A stretch of DNA of 64,000 nt, from NCBI GenBank assembly GCA_016802295.1, contig JAESIW010000122.1, positions 471,161 to 535,160 of the forward strand, given 5' to 3'. The stretch comes from Brachionus rotundiformis (lineage: Eukaryota > Rotifera > Eurotatoria > Ploima > Brachionidae). The translations under genes and the position numbers were made by a program. Below, piece by piece: positions 44,845 through 55,087 of the stretch (positions within the stretch are counted from its first letter, which is position 1; each line of letters opens with the position of its first letter). The notes below the pieces were generated by a model. It saw only the letters and a list, made by a program, of their open reading frames with translations, made no database searches and had not been told where the DNA came from.

Positions 44845-47589
44845 ATTTGTAAATAAAAATTAAAAATTTTTTTATCAATTAAGATGTTTATTTTAAATTA
44901 TAATAAAAAAATTTAAGTGTACAAAGTAAATTTATTTTAATAAAGAATTTTTAATAAAAAAAAATGATAAATTTTAGGAATACTCTCATGCGCTATTCAA
45001 ACAGAAGAGACCACCAAGTCACGTACGAGATTTTTTTCCCAAGGACTCGGAAATAGGATTATCTTATTATATTTTTAATTTAATTGAAATTGGTATTAAT
45101 TTCTTTAATTACATAAGAGAAAAGCAAAAGCCAAGAGTTCATTGGAAATAGTTGACCACATCTTGGCCTAAATGTGACACAGAGTGCATTTTCAAAGCAT
45201 GTCCAAGAGCCAATTTAAGCAAAAATTGTATCTAAAAATCAAATTGTCATTTAAACTCTTATGGACCATCTCACTTTAATCCAAAGAGCAAATATTTGAA
45301 TAGACATTTCTTTATAGATCTTTATTTTCCAATTGCTGGTTTAAAAACAAATTTCTAATAAATTAGTTAAAAAAACACTGTCTAAATTTTATTAATCTCA
45401 TTTGGGACATTTGATATGACCAGAAGAATGAGTATCACGGTTGATGAAAGCTTTTTAAGCGCTTGGCGACAAATTTGTCGCTGAGCACGCAAAATGGCCT
45501 AAGCTAAGCCTCTCAGGGCCATTCAAGTCACGTAAACGTCAATTACAAAGAGACCATTTTCCTGCTATCATTCGTGACAAATAATTCCTAAGTTAAAAAC
45601 AAAATTTATAAAAAAATAAAAATAGCAACCCAAAAGCCTATCTAATAAAATAATAAACATTAATAACAATTTAAAATGCTAAAATAATTAAGTATTTATT
45701 GAGTTAGCTTTTAAGCATAAGAGTTTGAGCTTAATTTCTGGTCAAATGTTGGCTAATCCGTAATGTTTGTTTGTCTCCTTAACTCAAGGGATTAAGATGG
45801 CCCATTGTCTTCTAGCATTTTGTCTCTTAGCTAGATTTTGGTTTAAATTTTCTCATTTATAATTTTTGACCTTAAGTGACTCTATTTGGACTCGGTTTAT
45901 CTTTTTTACCATAGACAATTTTCCAATTGTTGCGCAAATTACTCTATTCTATCAAAGACTAAATTAGTCTAAATGAGATTTTAATTTTTAGGTCGTCAGG
46001 TAGGCGCTGAAAGATATAAATAGGCCTCAGCTTAATATATGCTTCTAGATGACACACATAGCTGGTATAGTGGCACAATTGGTAGAATGGGGAATTGCGT
46101 AACTTTAATAATAATAAATATTTTTCTCTTCCAAGTTTTATTTTATTATTTATGTGGAAAATAATTTTAGTTCAAATTCAAATTAATATAAACAAGCTTT
46201 TTTTTGTTTGTTTATCTATTTTAAAGAGGAAAAAATTAATTATTCAAATAAGTTTTGAATTTATTTTTGTGATTAAAGAAAAAAGGTAAATGCGTCAAAC
46301 GATTGTTGTGTTCAAACAGTGGCACAGGCGCTTGGCAAATTTAAATTTTCTGCTAATTTTAGATAACTTTGTTCTAATTGAGAAAAAATAAGCTAAATTT
46401 GTGTCATTACGCTGGCCTCGCTTGGTAAATATTATTTTGTTTTCGAGCATAGGTCTTCTTGTTTTGGCAAAGATAAAAGCATAATATGAGATAAACATTT
46501 ATGTTATTTTAGGTATATTAAAAAAAAGCCCAACTCAGGTGAAAAAAAAGAAAAGAAAAATAAATTATTCACCGGCATATTTAAAATTTTAAGATTTTAT
46601 TTTATTCTAAAAAGCATTTGCTGGGTTAGATTAGTTGACACCGTGGCAAATTGGTTGTCTTATCCGAAATTTTTGATTGATAACATAGGCAAACATTGAA
46701 ACTAATATTTCAAAGATTTAATTAATTAAACTAATTTTTAGAATAAAAAATTGGGTCAAGTGAGAAACCGAACGTAGCAAAGACCAAGCTCATTTTTTCT
46801 AGTTCAGAGCATAATTTATTTAGGTTGCCATAACCACGTCTAGAGAGAACAGTAGGCCCGAGCGTGTGTTTGCCAAGGCTAGCAGTTTGCCAAGCGGAAC
46901 ACAACAACAACAACAAGGTTAAGCAAATAGGCCAGAGCCTAATCTCCGACTAGATTGGTCAAGTCGGTTTAGGGAGCCAAATTAAAAGTTTAATTAGTTT
47001 ATTTGTATTGATAGATGGATTTAAAAATAAGCTTTGGATTTAAATTCTTTTATTCTTAATCTTTAATTTTAAAAGGCATTAAGATAATTTAAAATTTAAA
47101 TTGGCCGTCTTAATTGATGGCAAATAAATAGCTCGCTTGTGTCCACATATTGTCGAAAAGTACTATTTTCAAGCTCTTTTGCTCTTCCACTCACCTGCGC
47201 TTTATCTCTTATTATTATTTTATATCTCTTGTTTTATTTTAAACTAAATTAAAAGACACAAGATATTACAACAATTTAAATTTCTGTGAAAATTATAATT
47301 TTAAAAGTATTTTGGATCTTGAGCCAGAAGCAAAGTGATGACGATGGTAGAAAAATAATAATAATAAAAATTATTTTAGAAGGCCCCGAGTCAGATAGAC
47401 AGAAATTTGCGTAGATAAATAGATAAAATTAGTTTTACGCAATATAAACGTCATCATTGGTGACAAATTTTGCTCTTTGCCAAACCAATTTAAATAAAAA
47501 TAAACAAAATTTAATTTCTTTTTTTTTTTTATAAATTTTTTATCTATGCTTACTATTTGTTATCTGTTTGTTTGTGTCAATAAATTTAG
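44845..47589. other. Intergenic region between the two PDZ genes
   Basis: This 2.7-kb AT-rich stretch has no credible gene. It contains a perfect 16-bp palindrome GCGACAAATTTGTCGC at 45,466-45,481. A region near 46,060 superficially recalls a tRNA A-box but lacks a B-box and a cloverleaf. Confidence 0.55.
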
Positions 47590-48920
47590 ATGTCAATGGA
47601 ATCGCTCAGCTCGCACAGCTTGGACGAGTCTGCGCCCAGACCGCGCCTCTGCCACCTCAAAAAGTGGCCCGACTTCCAGGGCTACGGGTTCAACCTGCAC
47701 GCCGAGAGGACCAAGCTGCAGCAGCAGATCGGCAAAGTGGACGCGGACTCGCCGGCGGAGTCGGCCGGCCTGCGCGAAAAGGACCGCATCATCGAGGTCA
47801 ACTATGTCAACATATCCAACGAGAATCACCAGCAAGTGGTCAAGCGCATCCGGAACGGCCTCGAGCTCGACGGCGCCCTCTACCCGGACCAGGTCGTGCT
47901 GCTGGTGCTCGACCCGGACGCCGACGACTACTACAAGAAGCTCGGCGTCGTGGTCAGACACGACATGGCCAATGTGCTCAAGTTCGAGACCGCCGAGCGC
48001 GCCGCGCCCCAACTCGACCAGCCAGACGACCAAGAGCCGCCCCAAGAGCTGCCTGAAGAGCAGCCTGAAGAGCCTCAGCAGCCCCCTGAGGACCGCGCCG
48101 AACAAGCAGTCAGCGATGTGAACAACAACGAGCCCCTTGCCAAGACAGCCACAAATTCAACCTCTTCTATGCCAAATTCACAGGTTCCTCTACCAGAACC
48201 ATCCATTTTCCCATTATTTACCAATTTTTAACCCTTGTAGCACACAAGCCCGCTGAATCAGAGCAAAAAGAGCAACAACTCCAGTGTGTCCACGTCGCCG
48301 GTTCAGTCCCAAAACTCCACTCTGAATCGAACCAGCAATGCTTTTTCCAAAGACGAAATATTCAGTAAGTTGGATAGACAATTTATCTCTTTAAAAGATA
48401 ATAAATGAGATTTGAGAAAAAAATGGAAATAATTTTTTTCCTAAATCCTAACATGTGCTGGAGAGGCTCTGGGCTAATTAACACCTATTAACATATGCTT
48501 TTAACAGATAAAATGGACAAAAAGAACTTTGGTGACTAATTAGGTTTTGAAGAGATGCATGAAATGATGAGGTCAAGCGAGTCCAAGAGAGAAGAGAGCC
48601 AGTCCGGAGTTGAGTTTAGACACAGGCCGCCCAGACCGCCTCCGCCAAGCGCGCACTCATACCGATCCAGCGCCCTCAGCACCTTTACCCAAGCTGAACA
48701 GCTTGACAGGTTTCTAGGTCCCTTGATTTTAAAAAATTTTTATTTTTTTTTTTATTAATTATTAATTTTGATTTGTTAATTAATTAATTTTTTTTTTTTG
48801 CCATGAACAGAAATGAGCGCTGCTGAATTCAAGAGCTATTTGAAGTCCAAGGGCCGCAATGATCCAAGAGTAATGTCGCTGGATATGAAGCGAAAACATG
48901 AGATATTTCAGAATATGTGA
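47590..48920 (+). CDS. NHERF1: NHERF-like scaffold (one PDZ plus ezrin-binding tail)
   Basis: Four exons (47590-48183, 48241-48364, 48544-48717, 48811-48920) give 333 residues. The PDZ domain (~17-105) contains RLCHLKKWPDFQGYGFNL, the ligand loop GYGFNL, AESAGLREKDRIIEVN and VVLLVLD. A Pro/Glu/Gln-rich linker (EEPQQPPEDRAEQ) and a Ser/Asn-rich segment follow. The last exon encodes EMSAAEFKSYLKSKGRNDPR and ends MKRKHEIFQNM, matching the FERM-binding tail of vertebrate NHERF1/2 (ending HEIFSNL/ELFSNL). It should therefore tether transporters and receptors to ERM proteins at apical membranes. Vertebrate NHERF1/2 have two PDZ domains; only one is here. Reading through the first donor would give an alternative short end. 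The first exon is unusually GC-rich. Confidence 0.92.
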
Positions 48921-49195
48921 TCAAGTTGATTGACTTTTTTCATGTGTAATTAGTAGATGATAATTTATTTTAGTTATTTGAGAAAATAAAATTAAGCTTA
49001 ATTAATAAAGGCTACTTTTGTATCGAGTTTAATTTGCTTGAGCGAAATTTTTAGTTTCAAATGACAGATCTCGCCCTGACCAAGACACCAAACAAAAAAT
49101 TTATTTTTAAATTTAGATTGGAAAAATATTTTACTTTGAGTCAATTAAATTTTAATAAATAAATTACTATTAATTGTTTTTTAAATTAAATTAAA

Positions 49196-50786
49196 TTAAA
49201 GTTTTGACTTGAGATGGTTTATGTCTTGGAGGACTAGATTGAGCGCTTCGGTGGCACAGCCTTGGACAAAAAGTTATATTTAAGTGGCTAAGAGGGAGAG
49301 GAGATGGGTTACCCCAGCTGATAGTGACGCCCGATCCACCATGGCCGTAGTTGTGCACCACTTTGCAGCCATTGACCACTTCCAGCTCGATTCGCACGCC
49401 TCCTTGCCTGCACGGTCTCAAGCCTGCATGTCTGCTCACCACCTCTGCTCCCTAAAACCATAAAATTAATATCAGCTATTTCTTGTTCTAAATTGGTATT
49501 GCCAAATAAAAAATTTTAATTAATGTAACCAATATTTTTGCCAAACTTTGTATTAAAAAGAAAAGTTATTTTTTCAATTGGCAATTACGTCAGCTTCTAG
49601 GAATTATTTGGTTAATGTTGTTGTTTTTTTTAAAGAATTCCCATGCCAATAATAATTAAAAAATGATTAATAAACCATAATTAACTTTACTTGATGTCAA
49701 TTAATAATTAACTATATTTAAATGATCTATCGATTTTTGCTTGGCAAAAGGCAAATATTACCTTAAGACTGGGATATATCTTGGAGCATCGTTCCACTAT
49801 TTGGTTCAGTTGGTTGTCATCTTTTGCCAACGAGTTGTCATTGGCTTCTTGTGTCCCGCCAAGTACCACCTCATCAGAACTTTTAAAAACAAATCTTTAC
49901 CAGCTACCATTTTTACTAGTTTACACAACACTTACAGTGGAAGAATGTAAGTTACTTGATTGGTATCGAGCATGATACAATTTTTGATCCACGGAGCCTT
50001 GACTCTGAGAACTTGGCCCTTTACGGGGTACACATTGCTGTCCGGCACAAACTCTCTAGCTCCCATGCCCGTGCAATTAATTACATAGTCATAAGCTCGA
50101 CCATATTGGTCAATAAACTAGCCAAATATTTTAATCATGGAAATGTTTTCAAATATTCAGCATACTTTTTCAAGACTGGTCAACTTAATATTGGCAAAAG
50201 TTACTCCTTTGTGCGTTAATTGTTTGCATAACTCTGGTATATATTTTTTAACCACCACTGTAGTGGTTAGATAAGAAAATCCGGACCTAATGTTTAATTA
50301 TTGCCACAGAAAAAAAGACTAATTATGGTAATTTAAGTTAACTTGAAGTGTGTATTGGCTTGATTGACAATGCTCATGATGTCATTCTTGTCCAAAGTTC
50401 TGAACTGGGCAACTATGTGAGACCAGTAAGGAATTTTGGCTGTTTCAGTGTCCTGCAAGACATAGGCTGTCAAAGCTTGGACTCCGTGCTTGTCCGCATT
50501 CTCGGACAAGCTCTCCTTCAACATCACGTCATAGGTCTCTTTGCCCCATTTTCTAGACCAGAAATTACATAAATTTGGCAAAAAAGTTCACTACGGCCTA
50601 CATAATTGGACCAGCCTGGTCGGCCGAAATGCAATATGGCTCCCAAAATCCGGCGGACACGTCCGAAGTAGTCTCTGGTGAGAACTTTTCGGCATAAATT
50701 GCTATTTGACAGTCTGGCAAGTGCTCCAAAAGCCTTGTCGCACATGTCACACCTATTATACCTGCCCCGATTACTGCTATCTTCAT
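49196..50786 (-). CDS. DDO: D-amino-acid/D-aspartate oxidase
   Basis: Seven exons (50602-50786, 50343-50552, 50166-50286, 49936-50117, 49762-49879, 49313-49451, 49196-49260) join in phase to 339 residues, the usual length for the family. The N-terminus is a Rossmann FAD motif (KIAVIGAGIIGVTCATRLLE). It is followed by SAGFWEPY, the KKYIPELCKQL helix, VINCTGMGARE, GLRPCRQGGVRIE (the Arg that pairs with the substrate carboxylate) and NYGHGGSGVTISWG near the C-terminus. The last three residues are SKL, a peroxisomal PTS1 signal. The enzyme oxidises D-amino acids, making 2-oxo acid, ammonia and H2O2. D-Asp versus neutral D-amino-acid preference is not settled by the sequence. It shares the minus strand with ferritin, whose stop lies only ~75 bp upstream. 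Confidence 0.95.
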
Positions 50787-50861
50787 TATTAGACAAAAAT
50801 AAAAAAATAATAAACTTTTTTAAATAAAATTTTATTCAAAAAAATCATAATTTATATTTTA

Positions 50862-51426
50862 TTAATACAAATTATCAAGATCCTTATCAAACATATATTC
50901 ACCAAGGCCTGGGCCAGCTCTCATCAGTTGTGTTATCATAAAGCCAAGTTTTTTAATATGCTTTATTTGTTCTTGTAAGAACTCGTTCTCCAAAAAGTCC
51001 GTAAAATTGCGGTCCTTTTTCTGAAAACCAATTTCGTGCAAATTGGTCAAAAATTTGTACATTTCTTTTTCCATGTTGAGCGCACTGCGCAGCGCGTCCA
51101 CACCGGTGCCCCAATCCTGTTGCCCTGGCTTGACCACATCCTCCAGCACCGTCTTCCCTCCCCGCAAGCTCAAATAGTCCATAAACTTCTTGGCCCTGAG
51201 CTTGGCATCGTCAGAGTCCTGTTCAAACAGCTTGGCAAACCCTGGCAACGCTATGTCATCGCGGCTAAAATACGAACTCTAAGATAAAAATAAGCATCTA
51301 GTTGAGATAAAAAAAGCGCCCAGTTACCATTGACTGGTATATGTAGGCTGAGCGTAGCTCCAGGTTTATTTGGCTATTTATACCATTTTCTTCCTCTTCA
51401 CCAAAATTTTGTCTCACTAGGCTCAT
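50862..51426 (-). CDS. FTH1: Ferritin with degraded ferroxidase centre
   Basis: Two exons (51328-51426 and 50862-51278) give 171 residues with no signal peptide, so it is cytosolic. The four-helix ferritin pattern is clear: NLELRSAYIYQSM, SYFSRDDIALPGF, GGKTVLEDVVKP, ALNMEKEMY, FLQEQIKHIKKLG and GEYMFDKDL. Ferroxidase ligands E27, Y34, E107 and Q141 of human H-ferritin are kept (E23, Y30, E103, Q137). An ungapped alignment, however, puts D57, A58 and R61 at E61, E62 and H65. Loss of E62 and H65 recalls vertebrate L chains, so it may mineralise iron poorly unless co-assembled with an H-type subunit. No CAGUG-loop iron-responsive element was seen in the visible 5' flank. Confidence 0.96.
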
Positions 51427-51676
51427 TTTTTTTTCTTCTTTACATCCAAATTAAAATCAAAAAGCACATTTTAAAGCTGAACCAAAACTATTTTTGGACG
51501 ATTTAAAATAGAACCATTTTTTTTTAGAAATTTTTTAAATTTTCTTCTTGACGAGTGTAATTTAGAGTCAAAAATTATTTAATTATTAATTTATTTTTAA
51601 ATTATTTATTAAATTGATTGAATAAATAAAAGAAAAAAAAATGGAAAAAAAAATTTTTTATTCTTTTTAATTTTAA

Positions 51677-53125
51677 ATGAGGAAAATTTTCGAACCAGTA
51701 ATTGAATGGTCTGGCAACACGTCAATACATGCCATTCCGAAAATATCGCGTAGCGAATCCAAATTTATTAGGATGGTGTGGGCAGTGTGTTTTTTGGCTG
51801 CACTGGGCTACTGTTCCTATCTTATTGTCCAAAGCACTCTGAGCTATCTTAAATTTGCCAAGACATCTCAGATGAGCTACGAACGAGTGGTCTCGCTTGA
51901 GTTCCCGACAGTGACATTTTGTAGCCAAAAATTTTTCAGATACCAGCAATCTTTGGATGAAGAGGGAGAGACTTTGATTTACTTGAAAGAATTGCTAATC
52001 TCTGCCATAAACACCGCTGCAAATTCCCTAGAGCTCATGGAAAAGTTTTCTTTTTATGTAGCCTACATCTTCAGTACCTTTGGCGTGACCAGGCAAGAGA
52101 AATTCAATATCAGCTACTCAATAGATGAGATGCTAATCAATTGCAGATTTAATGGCATTGTTTGTACCAAGAATGACTTTGAGTATGCTTATTTGCCAGG
52201 TTATGGCAATTGTTACAAGTTCAATTCAGGAAAAAGCTTAAATGGAAGCAGTGTGCCAAAGAGAAGAGTGAGTTTGCCAGGTCGAAGCAAAGGTCTGGTG
52301 CTGGAGCTGTTTGTGGGCAATGACCAGCCCGTATGGGACTCGTATAGAACAACTGGCGCCTTTATCTTTGTCCAAAACTCATCCACCAGGTTTATGAGCA
52401 AAGAGGCCGGCTTCGGCCTATCAACAGGCTACGCTTTTGACCTAGCCATAGAGCAAGTCTCAATCACCAAACTGTCTCGACCATATGGAATGTGCATCAA
52501 AGATGTGTACAGCTACAGCTCGTATGATTCCCAGCTGTTCAAGCTTACGCTACAAAATGTGGAAAAGTATGAGCAAAAGATTTGTCTTTTGCTGTGTCTT
52601 CAGCAATTTGTCACCAGCGAATGCAACTGCTATGACCCCACTGGACCCGAGGCCGGAATGTACCCACCATGTAACGTGTCCAAGTGCGTCAACCAGGCTT
52701 ACGCTGATTTTGTGTCTGTGAGATCTGAGGGCTGCTTTGAAGACTGCCCGCCAGAGTGCGACTCGACCAATTATGACCTAAGGATCACCCAGAGCGACTT
52801 TCCAGGCCTGTTTTATTCAGAAATTTTGATGCTTTTTGACCAAAAAACGCCCTGGCTGAACAGAAATTTTAGCTCAAGGGAAAACTTAAGAAAGAGTACA
52901 CTGGCCCTAAGTGTCTACTACAAAGACATTGGCTACACAACCATTAGCGAAGTGCCATCTAAAACTTTTGAGCAATTTGTAGCCGAATTGGGCGGCATTT
53001 TGGGACTCTGTCTTGGAGCTAGTCTCCTAAGCTTTACCGAGCTAATTGAGCTATTAATTCAAATATTGTTTGCATTCTTAAAACCTAATAAGCAAAAAGT
53101 TTTAGCTCAAAAACAAACCAATTGA
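51677..53125 (+). CDS. DEG/ENaC-family cation channel (FaNaC/ASIC-like)
   Basis: A single-exon protein of 482 residues. TM1 lies near 33-55 (VWAVCFLAALGYCSYLIVQS). It is followed by EFPTVTFCSQ, the usual post-TM1 motif, and a large Cys-rich extracellular loop with CLLLCLQQFVTSECNCYDP, CFEDCPPECDS and YDLRIT. TM2 near 430-460 contains GILGLCLGASLLSFTEL, with GAS at the selectivity filter. The topology is two-pass with short cytosolic ends and matches sodium channels gated by peptides, protons or mechanical force; the stimulus cannot be read from the sequence. The complete absence of introns contrasts with most neighbours and suggests retroposition or intron loss, common in expanded DEG/ENaC families. 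Confidence 0.93.
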   Translation: MRKIFEPVIEWSGNTSIHAIPKISRSESKFIRMVWAVCFLAALGYCSYLIVQSTLSYLKFAKTSQMSYERVVSLEFPTVTFCSQKFFRYQQSLDEEGETLIYLKELLISAINTAANSLELMEKFSFYVAYIFSTFGVTRQEKFNISYSIDEMLINCRFNGIVCTKNDFEYAYLPGYGNCYKFNSGKSLNGSSVPKRRVSLPGRSKGLVLELFVGNDQPVWDSYRTTGAFIFVQNSSTRFMSKEAGFGLSTGYAFDLAIEQVSITKLSRPYGMCIKDVYSYSSYDSQLFKLTLQNVEKYEQKICLLLCLQQFVTSECNCYDPTGPEAGMYPPCNVSKCVNQAYADFVSVRSEGCFEDCPPECDSTNYDLRITQSDFPGLFYSEILMLFDQKTPWLNRNFSSRENLRKSTLALSVYYKDIGYTTISEVPSKTFEQFVAELGGILGLCLGASLLSFTELIELLIQILFAFLKPNKQKVLAQKQTN

Positions 53126-53539
53126 CGTAGATTTAATTGAGTTCTAAATTTAAATGGTTGCCACACCATTACGTTGCCAAATAATGGCTTCATTTATTTT
53201 AATTGTGTTTAAATAACTACATGTGTTTAAATAACTAATTAATTAGTTAATTAATTAAATAAATTTGGTTTAATGAACCATTCGGATAAAATTTTAACAA
53301 AAAAGCTTTCATTTTTGCCATAATGATAAATTTTATTTTAACAATTTATATTTTATAAACAATAAAATACTAATTTTTAAATATTTTTGTTGACTTTTTG
53401 ATCGCATTTATCTCTTTTTATTATTTGATATAAAATAAAAAATTCATAAATTAGTATAAATTATTTTCAAACAAACCTTATGCTTTATAAATTGGCAATT
53501 AAACCAAATTAGTTCTATTTAACTAATAAACAAGCCAAA
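53126..53539. other. Short intergenic spacer
   Basis: AT-rich spacer between two plus-strand intronless genes. It likely holds the channel 3' UTR and the SnoaL gene promoter. No further feature was seen. Confidence 0.55.
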
Positions 53540-53899
53540 ATGAGTCTAAAGCAAACAGTGGAAAACTTTATCAAGTTTTACAATGATCAAAAATTGGACC
53601 AACTAATGGAAATATATGCGGACGAGGCGGTCAATGATCAGACTGCACTTGAGCCCATTCGTGGCAAGGAGGCTATTCGCAAAATGCTCCAGGAGCAGTT
53701 TAGCCGCATAAAAGCCTACTGCATCATACAAAATATGGTCGAGCAGGAAAATTGTGTTGCCATGGAATGGACAGACCCCAGTGGCTTTCGAGGCTGCACT
53801 TTTTTCTACTTCAAAGATGGCAAAATTGTCATCCAAAGGGGCTACTGGGACAAGATAACATATTGTAAATACCACAATTTAGATTTTCCTAAAGAATAG
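53540..53899 (+). CDS. SnoaL/NTF2-like protein, bacterial-like
   Basis: An intronless 119-residue protein. The pattern VENFIKFYNDQKLDQLMEIY, PIRGKEAIRKML, then beta strands CVAMEWTDPSG, TFFYFKDGKIVIQRGYWDK and a short tail is that of SnoaL-like members of the NTF2 cone fold. The ending KIVIQRGYWDKITYCKYHNL is very like bacterial nuclear-transport-factor-2-family proteins (usually QRGYWDKLSF). These small proteins act as isomerases, hydrolases or ligand binders, so the substrate cannot be predicted. Single-domain size, lack of introns and the bacterial signature make horizontal transfer plausible, though intronless animal members may also exist. Confidence 0.85.
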   Translation: MSLKQTVENFIKFYNDQKLDQLMEIYADEAVNDQTALEPIRGKEAIRKMLQEQFSRIKAYCIIQNMVEQENCVAMEWTDPSGFRGCTFFYFKDGKIVIQRGYWDKITYCKYHNLDFPKE

Positions 53900-54197
53900 T
53901 TTTTTTTCCACAACATTGGTTTTGTTCGAACAAGAAGCCCTCTTTTTTATCTAATAGAAATAAATTATATATTACTTTTTAATTATCACTTTATTCTAAT
54001 TTATTTATTAATAATAGTTTGGGAAAGTATTACAGACTCTTTTCTTTCTTCCAACCAGCTGCTTTTAATTCCCTACATTCGCTCTTTGTGGAGCATATGG
54101 CCACTAGTCTTGATTACCGCCCATTATAATTTTTTATTTTCTCTTTAAACTTTTTGGCAGAACATGGTTTAAATGCAATACCATTTCTTTTGGTTTG

Positions 54198-54404
54198 GGA
54201 TTCAACCGGGAATGAGGATCAGAACGAATGAAAAGATAATCAGTCTTGATCAAAAAACTTTGACTACCATGTAAATTAAACAGTAACCAAAGCAAGGGTT
54301 AGGATACCAAGTTAATGGAATCGACTTCCAAGAACTGTATTGGATGAAAGCAATCTGAATGTATGGTAGAAAAATGCTAAAAGAGATAATTATTTTGAAA
54401 ATGT
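54198..54404 (+). repeat. Direct repeat left of the assembly gap
   Basis: This ~207-bp block beginning TTGGGATTCAACCGGGAATG is repeated at 54,879-55,087 with about two substitutions (ATAATC/ATAACC, TGTATT/TGTGTT). The gap between starts exactly where the block ends, which suggests a tandem array that could not be assembled. Confidence 0.85.
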
Positions 54405-54878
54405 NNNNNNNNNNNNNNNNNNNNNNNNNNNNNNNNNNNNNNNNNNNNNNNNNNNNNNNNNNNNNNNNNNNNNNNNNNNNNNNNNNNNNNNNNNNNNNNN
54501 NNNNNNNNNNNNNNNNNNNNNNNNNNNNNNNNNNNNNNNNNNNNNNNNNNNNNNNNNNNNNNNNNNNNNNNNNNNNNNNNNNNNNNNNNNNNNNNNNNNN
54601 NNNNNNNNNNNNNNNNNNNNNNNNNNNNNNNNNNNNNNNNNNNNNNNNNNNNNNNNNNNNNNNNNNNNNNNNNNNNNNNNNNNNNNNNNNNNNNNNNNNN
54701 NNNNNNNNNNNNNNNNNNNNNNNNNNNNNNNNNNNNNNNNNNNNNNNNNNNNNNNNNNNNNNNNNNNNNNNNNNNNNNNNNNNNNNNNNNNNNNNNNNNN
54801 NNNNNNNNNNNNNNNNNNNNNNNNNNNNNNNNNNNNNNNNNNNNNNNNNNNNNNNNNNNNNNNNNNNNNNNNNNNNNN
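54405..54878. other. Assembly gap (474 Ns)
   Basis: A run of N. Open frames drawn across it (for example 54,359-54,958) are artefacts. The true length is unknown. Confidence 0.99.
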
Positions 54879-55087
54879 TTGGGATTCAACCGGGAATGAG
54901 GATCAGAACGAATGAAAAGATAACCAGTCTTGATCAAAAAACTTTGACTACCATGTAAATTAAACAGTAACCAAAGCAAGGGTTAGGATACCAAGTTAAT
55001 GGAATCGACTTCCAAGAACTGTGTTGGATGAAAGCAATCTGAATGTATGGTAGAAAAATGCTAAAAGAGATAATTATTTTGAAAATG
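54879..55087 (+). repeat. Direct repeat right of the assembly gap
   Basis: Second copy of the 54,198-54,404 block. It encodes a short open frame, GIQPGMRIRTNEKITSLDQ, also present in the first copy. Its origin is unknown. Confidence 0.85.

Noticed and set aside
46055..46100. tRNA-like words (GGTATAGTGGCACAATTGGTAGAATGG)
   Set aside because: It resembles an A-box region, but no B-box GGTTCGANTCC follows at the right distance and no acceptor stem or cloverleaf can be drawn.
47546..48121. 191-residue Arg/Ser-rich plus-strand open frame
   Set aside because: It is an out-of-frame shadow of the GC-rich NHERF exon.
51427..51560. Iron-responsive element upstream of ferritin
   Set aside because: No CAGTG loop with a plausible stem was found in the visible 5' flank.
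54359..54958. Open frames on both strands across the Ns
   Set aside because: They are made almost entirely of unknown bases and have no meaning.
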